Shown piece by piece: positions 44,311-56,300 of a stretch of DNA of 64,000 nucleotides (position 1 is the first letter of the stretch; each line of letters opens with the position of its first letter). A program made the translations under genes and the position numbers. The DNA is from Distichodus sexfasciatus (Eukaryota; Chordata; Actinopteri; Characiformes; Distichodontidae): NCBI GenBank assembly GCA_032718565.1, contig JAVGVS010000528.1, forward strand, positions 90,001-154,000, written 5' to 3'. Below the pieces are notes generated by a model. It ran no database searches. It was not told the DNA's origin and was given only the letters and a program-made list of their open reading frames with translations.

Positions 44311-47300
44311 GCAGTCTACATCAATACATCGATTCAGTGATCAATGAATGAAATGAAACATCAATGAACACCTCAGAAATCATGCATATTGTTACTTTAT
44401 TTTGCTCCTCATTCACCAAAGTTTAACACACTTAAGAAAGTTTATACATTTAATTGATATGAAATTATGCTACGGAAGAATTGAAGGAAACCCAGTAAGC
44501 TGCTATTTGCATAAACACGCCTGCAGTAAAATATGTTTTGAGTGCCCTTCACAGTTCTACTTTTATCTAGAAACAAATCATAAATCAGAACACTCTGGTG
44601 AATGTCAGAATCTTTGTGAAACTGAGAACAAATTTCATCTTAAGAACGGCTGCTGAATGAGATCCAGGGTTTTTCATTGAAATCTCTGGTTGATCACAGT
44701 AATAAAAATGTCAAATCATATTTTTTATTGTTATTTGTGGTGTGATATGAATGGACGTGCCGGTGTTAAATCTGCGTATGATGTTCTCATGTCGATCACT
44801 GGCTCCTGAATGTAATTGATCGGAGCGTGTATCATAGCAGACTCTGTGATATCAGCATTGAATTGAAGTTGATATAATATGGTCTGATGCAACTTGATTT
44901 ACACCTCAAGCTGCAGATCATCATCTTTTCAGTTAAGCCACATCTTGCAGGGGGAGATTTGAGTTAAGTAAGGTTTGCAGAACAAGAGCGGATTGTGTCT
45001 AGCGTGACTACCTCCTAGACATGATCTGACTCGCCCTGAAACTCCCTGCTTGTGTGATGATGGTATTTTCTCACAGTGACCTCATCAAGGCCCTTACATA
45101 CTCCTCTCTGTCTCTCTCTCTGTCTCTCTCTCTGTCTCTGTCTCCCTCTCTGTCTCTCTCTGTCTCTGTCTCTCTCTCCCCAGATCTTCTACCCAGAGAC
45201 TACAGACATCTACGACAGGAAGAACATGCCTCGCTGTATCTACTGCATCCACGCTCTCAGGCAGGTGGCTCCGCTCCTCCTCCTCTTCATTACGCTCAGC
45301 AGCGTCTGGAAAATCATACCTTGGTTTCTGAGCCACAGTTTAAAAATGACTACTGCGGTGGTAACAAGAGGGGCGTGGTTAAAGAGGGGGCGGGGTGTAT
45401 TGCGGTGGTAGTGGTTTGGGGCGTGGTTAAAGAGAGGGCGGGGTGTAACACGGTGGTAGTGGTTTGGGGCGTGGTTAAAGAGAGGGCGGAGTGTAACACG
45501 GTGGTAGTGGTTTGGGGTGTGGTTAAAGAGGAGGCGGGGTGTAACACGGTGGTAGCGAGTAGGGGCGTGGTTAAAGAGAGGGCGGAGTGTATTGCGGTGG
45601 TAGTGGTAGTGGTTAGGGGTGTGGTTAAAGAGGGGGCGGGGTATAACATGGTGGTAGCAAGTAGGGGCGTGGTTAAAGAGAGGGCGGAGTGTATTGCGGT
45701 GGTAGTGGTTTAGGGCGTGGTTAAAGAAGGGGTGGGGTGTAACACGGTGGTAGCGGGTAGGGGCGTGGTTAAAGAGAGGGCGGAGTGTATTGCAGTGGTA
45801 GTGGTTAGGGGCATGGTTAAAGAAGGGGTGGGGTGTAACACGGTGGTAGCGGGTAGGGGCGTGGTTAAAGAGAGGGCGGAGTGTATTGCAGTGGTAGTGG
45901 TTTGGGGCGTGGTTAAAGATGCGGTGGGGTGTATTGTGGTGGTAGCGGTTTGGGGCGTGGTTAAAGAGGGGGCGGGGTGTATTGCGGTGGTAGTGGTTAG
46001 GAGCGTGGTTAAAGAGGGGCCGGGTGTATTGCGGTGGTAGTGGTTTGGGGCGTGGTTAAAGATGCGGTGGGGTGTATTGCGGTGGTAGCGGTTTGGGGCG
46101 TGGTTAAAGAGAGGGCGGAGTGTATTGCAGTGGTAGTGGTTTGGGGCGTGGTTAAAGAGGGGGCGGGGTGTATTGCGGTGGTAGTGGTTAGGAGCGTGGT
46201 TAAAGAGGGGGCGGGGTGTAACACGGTGGTAGTGGTTTGGGGCGTGGTCTGCTGAGCGGGGTGTATTGCGGTGTAGTGATCGTTAGGGGCATGTGGTTAG
46301 AGAGGCGAGGGGTGTAACAGTGGTAGTGGTAATAGTTAAAGAGAGAAATGAGTGGGGTGTATTGCGGTGGTAGTGGTTTGGGGCGTGGTTAAAGAGGGGG
46401 CGGGGTGTATTGCGGTGGTAGTGGTTTGGGGCGTGGTTAAAGAGGGGGCGGGGTGTATTGCGGTGGTAGTGGTTTGGGGCGTGGTTAAAGAGGGGGCGGG
46501 GTGTATTGCGGTGGTAGTGGTTAGGGGCGTGGTTAAAGAGGGGGCGGGGTGTAACTGTCACAGTTCTATCTTCCCAAACCACGATCTGAGAGTGTGAAAT
46601 TCTTATCAAGTCTTTACACTCCTAATGCTAGTTTTCATGCTTAAACATTTGAAAGCTGTCCAGTGCCTGGAGCGTCTGCATTGGCCTTTTAAAGGAAATG
46701 TTTGTTAAATAAAGAGATTAATGGAGGGGAAGTTGCATGGCCGTATGGATTGTTTAGTGTGTGTTTGTCTCAGAAGAGTTTTGAAATTCTTAAGTGTGTG
46801 ATGAATCAGGAAAAGCCAGACATCTTCAGCACTTATGTTGTTTGTGTGTGTGTGTGTGTGTGTGGAGCTTCTCTGCACTGTGGTGGAAAATCTGGAATGC
46901 TGCTGTGCTGTATATCAGTGAACCCCAGGCACGGGCTGTAAATCTGGCCTGGTGCAGGCAGGAAATGGCTCGGCCGGGCTGGGCGAGGGGGGAGTGTAGT
47001 GTGTAGGGTAGAGGATGGGGGGTGTAGGGGGTCAGCGCTGGGCGGGGTGGTAAGAGATTTTGGATCGTTCTCCGTTGACCTGATCTAATATGGTATCATG
47101 ATGAAACTTGTGCTTTACTCACCTGTCAGACGGTTTTGTAACGTGTGTTGAGTTAAAACCGTGAGTTTTGATTAGGTGTGTTCCTTAAAACGCACTTTAA
47201 AGTCTTTAATCAGTAAGCACTGGTTTTTCATGTTTTTCACAATCTTCACATTTCTTTCCAGTCTGTACCTGTTCAAGCTGGGCCTCGCTCCGCAGATCAC

Positions 47301-50300
47301 AGACCTGTACGGCAAGGTGGCCTTCACGGGTGAGTGTGTGGACCTCTTGTGTGTTCCCTCTTGAAGCTGTTCCCCCCCATACCCCCGCCCCCCCCCGTGC
47401 CAGTAGAGAGGTTTGTTTCTGCTGTTTGTGAGCAGAGCTCCAGAGTGGAAGCCATTAGTGATTGTGTGAGTGTTTCCTGTGCTCTTCGATGCCTCGCTTC
47501 GGCTGCCAAACATTAGTTAACAATCAGCCTGAGAACAATGTCCAGCCCTCGGCTCCGTGCCCAGGAAAAACACAACCCTGCCCGTCTCATTAATACACCG
47601 CACCGATCATAACACGGATGAGGGGTCGACGGTGGCCTGCTTGTGGAGGCTCTGCGTGAACAAATAAAATGTCCTTAAAATGTCTCACTAACCCTCGTAT
47701 TTAGATCCGTCACGTCTAATCTCAACACTTCTAACCCACCTCGGACCAACTGTTATTGAGTTAATTTACTACAGTGAATTACCGCCATGTCACCATTAAC
47801 AAAACAAGAGAAATTTGACAAATCTATTTTATATAATATAAAATTTTATTATATGTAATATAACGACAGTGATGAGCTCGAGACGCAGCCTGAAGTTACA
47901 GAGCTGATGCTTCCGCTCAGACTCAAACCAAACTAAAAGTGACTAAAATCTGAGCATTCTGGATCAAATGGTATTGATTCTGGACGGTTGTGTCATGGTT
48001 TTTAGTTGGGTGTCAGAACTGCTCCTCAAAGTAGAAATGTACTTGTGAAAGCTCTGCATGAACAAACAATAGGCTCTAAATATTCCACACAGTCTCACTG
48101 ACCCTCATGTTTTGGCTGGTCCTGACTAATCTGAACACTTGTAATGTGTCTCTCTGTCTCAGAGGAGGAGATCAACAACATGAAGAGTGAGCTGGAGAAG
48201 TACAACATCCAGATGCCAGCCTTCAGCAAGATCGGTGGGATTCTGGCCAGCGAGCTCTCCGTCGACGAGGCAGCATGTGAGATCTCTTCTGATAATCACA
48301 CTTCACAGCTCACACACATGCTACTGATTTAGATTCACAGCCTGTTCCTTATCGACTAAAGCAATATGTAAGTGGTTTGGCTTCTGGCTATATTTGGAGT
48401 TTAGTTTAAGTTTGCTGTGCCTGTAGGGTAGTGGAGCTTGTGAACTGGAGCATGTGTATCTGGAAACGAACAGAGGCTGATTGTTGTGTGTGTGTGTTTT
48501 GAGCAGTACACGCAGCGGTGATCGCCATCAATGAGGCTATTGACCACGGAGATGCGGAGGGCACGCTGAGCGCCATGATGAACCCCAACGCCATGCTGCT
48601 GCACCTGGACAAGAGTGCAGCGCAGCACTACCAGGACACACTGCAGCGCGCCAAGGCACAGAAGGTGGACAACGCCAGGAACAGGGTACCAGCAGCGGCC
48701 CGGCGTACCGCTTTATTCTCACTACACCTCAAAATCATCAGTCCTTTATCACACACCTGCAGCGTGGGGATAGCTACCTACAATTACTGACCCTAGTGAC
48801 ATCTGATTGGCTACTGTGCCTCATTGCATCACAGCGCACTCTTGGCAGCTGACCGATGGAGTGTGTGTGTGTGTTGTAGATTGGGGAGCAGACGGATGTG
48901 GAGAGGGATGTGTACGAGGAGCTGCTGACCCACGCTGAAATTCAGGGCAACGTCAACAAGGTCAACGGTACGTCATCACCGTTACTCTCACATTAAAAAT
49001 GTTTCTCTTCGTATTGCTGAAAGCCTCTCTTTAAAGCCCCTGTGCTCTGTGTGCAGTATCGAAGGCGCTGAGCTCGGCGGATGAAGCTCTGCTCAGCGGT
49101 GATGAGAACAGACTGTACGAGGTTCTCTCCTCCTCGGCTCTGGGTCTGCGCAACCTGCAGGGCAAAAACAAAGGCTGGTACCTCAAGCAGCTACAGGCCG
49201 ACCGCGAGGCGAAAGAGCAGGTAGGAGACCATTCACGTACACATGTTCAAAAAAATATTATACACCCGTCTTTTTAGTACGCGTCAGAGCAGGATAGTTT
49301 TCCTCGCTAGTAAGAGGGTTGCTCCTCTTCATCTTTGATGTTCATGTTGCTTGTGGTCCAATAAAAACAGTTCAGTTCAGTGCAAAATGGAAAATCAGGA
49401 AATCGTTTTTCTCTTGGAAACACATCTTGGAAAAAGACGACTAATATGCAGTTAATAATATAGGCTTCACTTTCTCTTCTCTTATTCCTTGTGAACAAAT
49501 CAGTCTGTGTGTTTTGGTGCTGTGTTCAGAACGCCCCGGGAGAGGCGCTGACCAAAGACGAGCTGCAGAGCGGAGTGGACGTGGCCAATGGCGTTGCTGA
49601 GGGTTATCTAAAAAGTATGAGCCCAAATTACTGACACAGGCTCCAAGAATTTCCTGTATTACTCAAGAGCGTTCATTCCTACTACAGCCTTTATACTGCA
49701 TTGTGACTCGCTGTGTGTGTGTGTGTGTGTGTATCAGTGCTGCAGGCGGTGGAGAGGATCAACGCTGCCATCAGGAAGGGAGTACCGGAGGACACGGTGA
49801 AGGAGCTGATGAACCCTGAGGCTCAGCTCCCACAGGTTTATCCCACCGCTGCTGATCTCTACCAGAGAGAACTGTGTAGCCTGCAGCAGCAGAGCCCCGA
49901 GGTACACACACACACACACACACAAACACACAGTGTGTTTATACGGTCCACTGACACGCAGCATTATGAAGATTATCGTTATCAAGACTACCGTGTCCTG
50001 GACACTGCACAGACATTTTCGTGCTGCTTTACTTGTCACACACACAGTTATACAAGTACAGCATCAGGATCAGTTTTATTGGCCAAGTGAAAATTGAATT
50101 CAAGAAAAATATGTTCCTAAAAACAGGTATCATCACAGTGGTTTCCAAACCGCAGGTCCTCCCGTGTCTTCCCTCACATCGCCTTATTTGAGCCTTTTAA
50201 CCCACTTGCCTCTGCTTTATAATGATGCTTCGGTCTGCTACATCTTTACCCCAAACCTAGGCAGCCAAGCCTCGGTCAGATAACCCTGCTGCGCTGGAGC

Positions 50301-53300
50301 TACTGATGGAAGTTGGTGTCAAACTTGGTCAGACATTGAATCGCTATGTTGTCGTATGTGGTCAGGGTTCGCTGTCGCATCCGGAGCTGCTGGTTGCCGT
50401 GGAGATGCTGTCGTCGGTGGTGCTGATCAACGACGCTCTGAGTGTGGGAGACCGAGCGGCTGTGTGGAAGCAGCTCAGCAGCTCTCTCACTGGACTCAGC
50501 AACGTGGAGGACGAGTACGCACAGAGGTCAGAATCTTGCCCAGCCTCTCATCCTCACCGCACACACACGCGCCATCGGCTTCTATTGGTGACAAAACTCT
50601 GAGTGTACAGTAAAACTGGTTTTTACGGACATTTGTAATACAGTGCCAGTGTGAGCGAGCGTGAAAGCAGACACAAGATTTTGTTTGCGAACGTTTGACT
50701 GCACATTCACAGTTTTGGCACTCAAGTAACCCCACAGCTCTCCCTCTGTCTGAAAGCAGAAGATGATGAAGTATTTTCCAAGTATTTTGCAAATGAACAA
50801 CTTGTTGATGAATCATCAGTCCTCCTCTCCCTCATCCAAACCACACTTCCCTTCATCTTCTTCCCTTTTTAAAACTGGAGTGATACTTCAGACCAAACCA
50901 GCGCCTAAACTCGGCTCAAGATTCTGGTTCTAATTTTTTCACACATCATTTTCACATGGTTTTCATGTTGTAAATTTATTAGTTTTCACATTCTTGTGGA
51001 ATACGTTTTCATGTTTCTATATAGGGCAGGGCAGTTATTCAAAATTGTAATAAAACCTGCATTCAAAACCTCTAATCACCATAATCTTGCTGGGGCCTGT
51101 TGTTTTTGATGTTTCTAATTCCTTTTAATTCTTGAAAAAGGATAATTCTGTTAATAGTTTCCTCAGTGTATATTTGTGTAATGTCCCCTTAAAAACACAT
51201 AGCGTGTGTTTGAAGCTGAAGTCCAGTACAGTTGTCCGTGAACTATGAGGACAAAAACCCCCAAAACAAAATAATTGTTCATTAAGAGTAATCGAGGTGA
51301 CATGTTCAGCTAATTGTGATATTGACTAAAGGTCATATCATCCAGCTGTACTCTAACATAGTAAACCTTTACATGTGATAACCCCTCACATAGCCTGATT
51401 ATTCTCACATTATTACATTATATAGTTTTATGGTATAATGTGATGTTTTTACCTTATAACATAAGTTTCTCTGTTAGATTTTTACTTTATTTTCAGCAGA
51501 AGTATGTGTTGAGGAAATCTTCAGGCTGTGTGACACCACTTCATCCAGGAAACGCATGCAAAACTGACTTCCTCCACTTTTCCCTTGAGAGAGTATTAAT
51601 GGAGTATTTTAGGGCTCATTTTGTAGTGTGTATGCTGTGAGTCTTATGTATTTGTGTGTGTGTCTGTGTGTGTGTGTGTGTCTGTGTCTGTGTCTGTGTG
51701 CAGGTACATAGATGAGCTGCTGCGCTTGAAGGCGGCTACTAGAGAGGAGGGCAGCGAGTATCTGACGTGGAACGACATCCAGGCATGTGTGGATCAGGTC
51801 AACAGCACCGTGCAGGAGGAGCACCAGAGTGAGTCTGAACCACAGCTAAAGGAAATAATGGGACACAATTGAAATGAGCAAAACTGCAGCGATATGATCT
51901 TGACTGAAACAAGTCGGAAAGACAAAAAAGACAGGTTAAAATAAATGACGTACAGTTCTCTTGCAGTGGCTTAGCTGAACTACAAGTGATGGGGGTTGGT
52001 AGTATAGAGGTTAGGCAGTTGCCCTGTGACCGGAGGGTCAGGAAAGGTACCGATGAGGTATAACAGTTCTGTTTGATGACCGCTTCTGCTGTGACGTCTC
52101 TCTCATAGGAATCGCAGCCATCGGTCAGATCAACGAGGCTCTGGACGAGGGAGACCCCAAGAAGACGCTGGAGGCCCTGCAGCAGCCGGCTGCCAAACTC
52201 ACCGACGTGGACCCGGCCGTGGCTCAGCATTACTTCGACAAACTGCTGGAGGCACGACGAGAGAAAGCTCACGTAGGTCCTCATCAAAATCCGTTATGTT
52301 AAATACATCAAGATCTTCCCTTAATGATGCTTGAAACTCCCCCATCAGGATGTTTCAGCTTTGCAGTGTACAGGGCGGCGGTCTGCGTGTGGTCTTGAGA
52401 GCTGGAGTCAAACTGGACTTGTTTTAGCTTCTTCAAGGTGTATCACCTCTCACTCAAAAGGGTCATACAAGTCACGGGGTGTGTGTGTGTGTGTGTGTGT
52501 GTGGGGTCACCTGAGCCCAGGTTTGAACGTCATGATGAATCTGGTGATTTACATCCCTCTTCGTTAGGGTCACGTTCACACAGCCTGGGAAGGGGGTTAA
52601 AGACTGTGTTGTAGGTGGCTTATAGGTCGTCAAAGCGTCCACATCTGTTCTGTTCATCTTCAGGAACCTAAAAGATGTCCATTTGCCTTCCGTTCAAGCT
52701 CTCAAGACTAACCATGTTGTGGATGAGTGAGAACCTACACAAACAGCATGTAACTGTACCCAGAGCAGTATGTCAGCTTTAGCATGCTGCTTTTTCCAGC
52801 AGAGGAGTTCTAACACCCTGAACATATGAGTCAGTCTGATCTCAGACCCATGACATCATTAACAGTCATCCATCGCTTCCAGTCTAGAAGGGGACTCCAG
52901 GGAGTCGGTCTGCACCTACGTCTTTTTCAGATGATTATTATCTCATTCGTCTCATCTCAGATCAGCTGCTCAGAGAGGCACTTCATGATCAGAGGTGTAA
53001 AGCCCAAAACTAGAGTCAGAGTCACAGTGCTGATTCACTCACTTTTTCAACATGTTGGTGTTTCTGTGCAGTTAATTTAAGTGAACAGACTGAGGCTGAA
53101 ATGTGGTCATACTTTCTCGTTTTGATGCTGGACGCTTTGGATGCTCTTCATATGTAGGGCGGTGAACCGTTAAGGCTGTGTTCACGCTGTGAGCAGGATG
53201 AAGGTCAGTAGGGGAGTCTGGACGTGTATGTGGAAGTGCAGCAGCGGTGGCGGCGGTGTTGCCCCCGTGTGGTACAGCAGGCTGTGTGGCAGTGTGGTGA

Positions 53301-56300
53301 GAGTGCAGCTCAGCTCCCCACATATCTGCCCCACATGTAAGCAGCGTGACCAGAGAGACCAGCGTGGCTCATCTTTCTGGGTTACTGCTTATTTGGGCTG
53401 ATGAAAATGAAATAAAGTTTGTCTGCAGTAAAACAGCACATGAAATATCTGCTAAAACCCTGCTGCTGCTGCTGGTGCTGGAATGTTCTGTAAATTTGTA
53501 GACACTACAGGAGATACAAATACATACGCTGTAGGCCCTGAGCGTCAGTCTGATGGACAGAGCAACTTACTGACTGTAGTTATGTACATACTTACCAGGC
53601 ATCCCAACCTGCAAAAACTCATTTCCGGGAGGTCCGCCCCCCCATATCCCCATATCCCACTGCGTATTACTGCGACCCCAGTGCGCGATGAACACTGTCT
53701 CGCGTGCTCTTGTTCTTGTTTGCTTGCTCCAGTTTCCGGGATATTTTATTCAATTTGCGGGCATCAGGGACCGGCTATCAATATGCGGGAGACTCCCGGA
53801 ACTTCTGGGAGACTTGGGATCCCTGACTTACTAACTTACATACTTACTACTGTACAGACTACATACTAACTTATGTACTGACTGTACTTACATACTTACT
53901 GACTATCTATGTGCATACTTACTAACTTACATACTTACTACTTATGTACTGTATATTCTACATACTAACTTATGTACTGACTGTACTTACATACTTACTG
54001 ATTACCTATGTGCATACTTACTAACTTACATACTTACTACTTATGTACTGTACATTCTACATACTAACTTATGTACTGACTGTACTTACATACTTACTGA
54101 TTACCTTTATGCATACTTACTAACTTACATACTACTTATGTACTGTACATTCTACATACTAACTTATGTACTGACTGTACTTACATACTGACTACCTATG
54201 TGCATACTTACTACTTTACATACTTACTACTTATGTACTGTACATTCTACATACTAACTTAGGTACTGACTGTACTTACATACTTACTGATTACCTATGT
54301 GCATACTTACTAACATATGTGCTTACTGACTTAATTACTGACAGACTTATGTACTGACTGTACTTACTGACGGCCTTATGATGTGCTTACTAACTGATGT
54401 ACATGCTTTCTAACATAAATACGTATTTATTGACACGCTTACTAAATTGCATACTAACTTGCTTATCAGCCCCAGAGGGAGATGAAGTTAGCAGTCAGGT
54501 ATATTTATTTACAAGAAATAAATCCAATAAGATAAACACTAATACTTTTGTATGTAGTGAAGTGAAGTACTTTATGTCTCTGCTTTTCATTTTAATCAAA
54601 TCTTTTTTGGCTAAACACCACTAACTTTATCCATACTGGTTAAGAGACGGAGTTCCAGTGGTCAGTAGTGCTCCTGTTAGCAGTGCCAGACCTGCATTCA
54701 CTAGTTGTAAGTGTTTCAGTGAAACTGGAGCCCTAATTGTCAGCGAGCCCGGTTCCTGCGTCGCGCTGCTCTCTAAACGGCTGCGAAAACAAAGTCTTCC
54801 TTTCTCTGATGGTTTTCACAGCAGTAGGAAATGACGAGCTCGACCCTGCTGCTGCCTTAAAAGGGCAAATCAGCTCCAGACGGGGAGCGCGAGCGCGAGC
54901 GGGGCCGGGAGGTTTTTCAGTTTTTCAGAGTCCCAGTCGCGATGTTTACACTTCACTCCACATCGGCGCTCACACAGGAAGTGGTTACGGCAGGAAGCTT
55001 CTGGATTTTTTAATAACCTGCCGAGTCATGTGACGTGTCTGAGGTCCAAGTTGATAGACGACGACTCTTCAGACTGCAGCAGGTGGAGAACACAGTGTCG
55101 TCTGGCACTAAAGTAATCACACTGCATCAGGGCTGGGTTAATAGCCGAAGATTAATCATAACTGCAGCTCTACTATGTTGGTTACTTTAATTATCTTAAA
55201 AATTAAAATTGTGTTCATGTAGTTTCCCCTTAAAAACATAAGACTCTCTGATGCTCAGTTTGTGATTTCAGATATTTGAAGAGATTCATTACATCACCCA
55301 GCTTTTATAGTTCAGGATACTGTACTGGTGATGTCCGTGTTTATGATCGACTTCATTTCGGACCAGGGCTGGGACATGTGAGCTGGGCTCTAATCGGTAT
55401 CACAATTATTTGAACATTTTACCTTGGTTATGATTAATTAATGATTGTGTTGCTGCTTTCTTTATTTGTTCCCTGCGTAGTTAACTGACTGTATAATTGG
55501 ATTTTAAAAATAACTGACATGAGCAAGATTACATTGATTAGAGGTTCTGAATGTAGGTTTGATGGATTGTTGATGAATTGGCCAGCCCTATGGAGCGCTC
55601 CTGCGTTGTTTGCCTTCGTGTTGAGACTGGTCCTGTGTAGATGGAGTGTAATAATCCTGGTCACTGCACCACACCCTGTTTCACTTCCTTACTGCTGATT
55701 TACACTCACTCTTCTGTGCTGCTGATCACGTCACTTCTGCACAGGTTTGCCCATGCTCATGCTCTTATAAACACATCACGTTTACTCCCCGGCTGAGTTT
55801 ATACAGTTTTCCACTCTCCTGTGCGTATGTGTGTATGTGTTTGGTTGCAGCTCTGATGCAACGCTCCAGAAAATTTCCCAGCGTTTAACTGTACCACACC
55901 CACAGCTACACGCTGCACCCAGCGCACAGAGGCTCGCCTCACTCCGGAAAGTGGGAGGTGCAGGGGAGGGATAGGGTCGGGTGGAGGGGGCGGGGCAGGA
56001 ACGGCTCCTCCTGGTGGCCGTAATGCAAATGTATGTCATTTGGGTAATATCAGTATCACAAGCCTTCAGCCGCTTTTATAAGAGATACAGACACTGTTAT
56101 GCTGACAGCAGTAATGATGTTACTTCGTTCCTAAGGCTGTGCAAAGTTAATAAAGTCAAATAGAACTTAATAGAGAATAGATTAAAGTAAAGAAACTACA
56201 AACAATAAATTATATATAGGAAAAGTTCAGAAAAGCTTACTGTCTTCCACTTGAACGGCCCTGTTTTGTAAATGTGCACTTCAGGTTCAATGCCAACTGC

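Noticed and set aside
45356..46552. Regular repeats resembling a CRISPR-like array
   Set aside because: Units are contiguous without unique spacers, and the context is a vertebrate intron.
45054..46609. Long open frames on both strands over the iqgap1 intron 5 minisatellite
   Set aside because: The repeat period of 48 is a multiple of 3, so any frame without a stop in one unit stays open. The segment lies between two certain iqgap1 exons.
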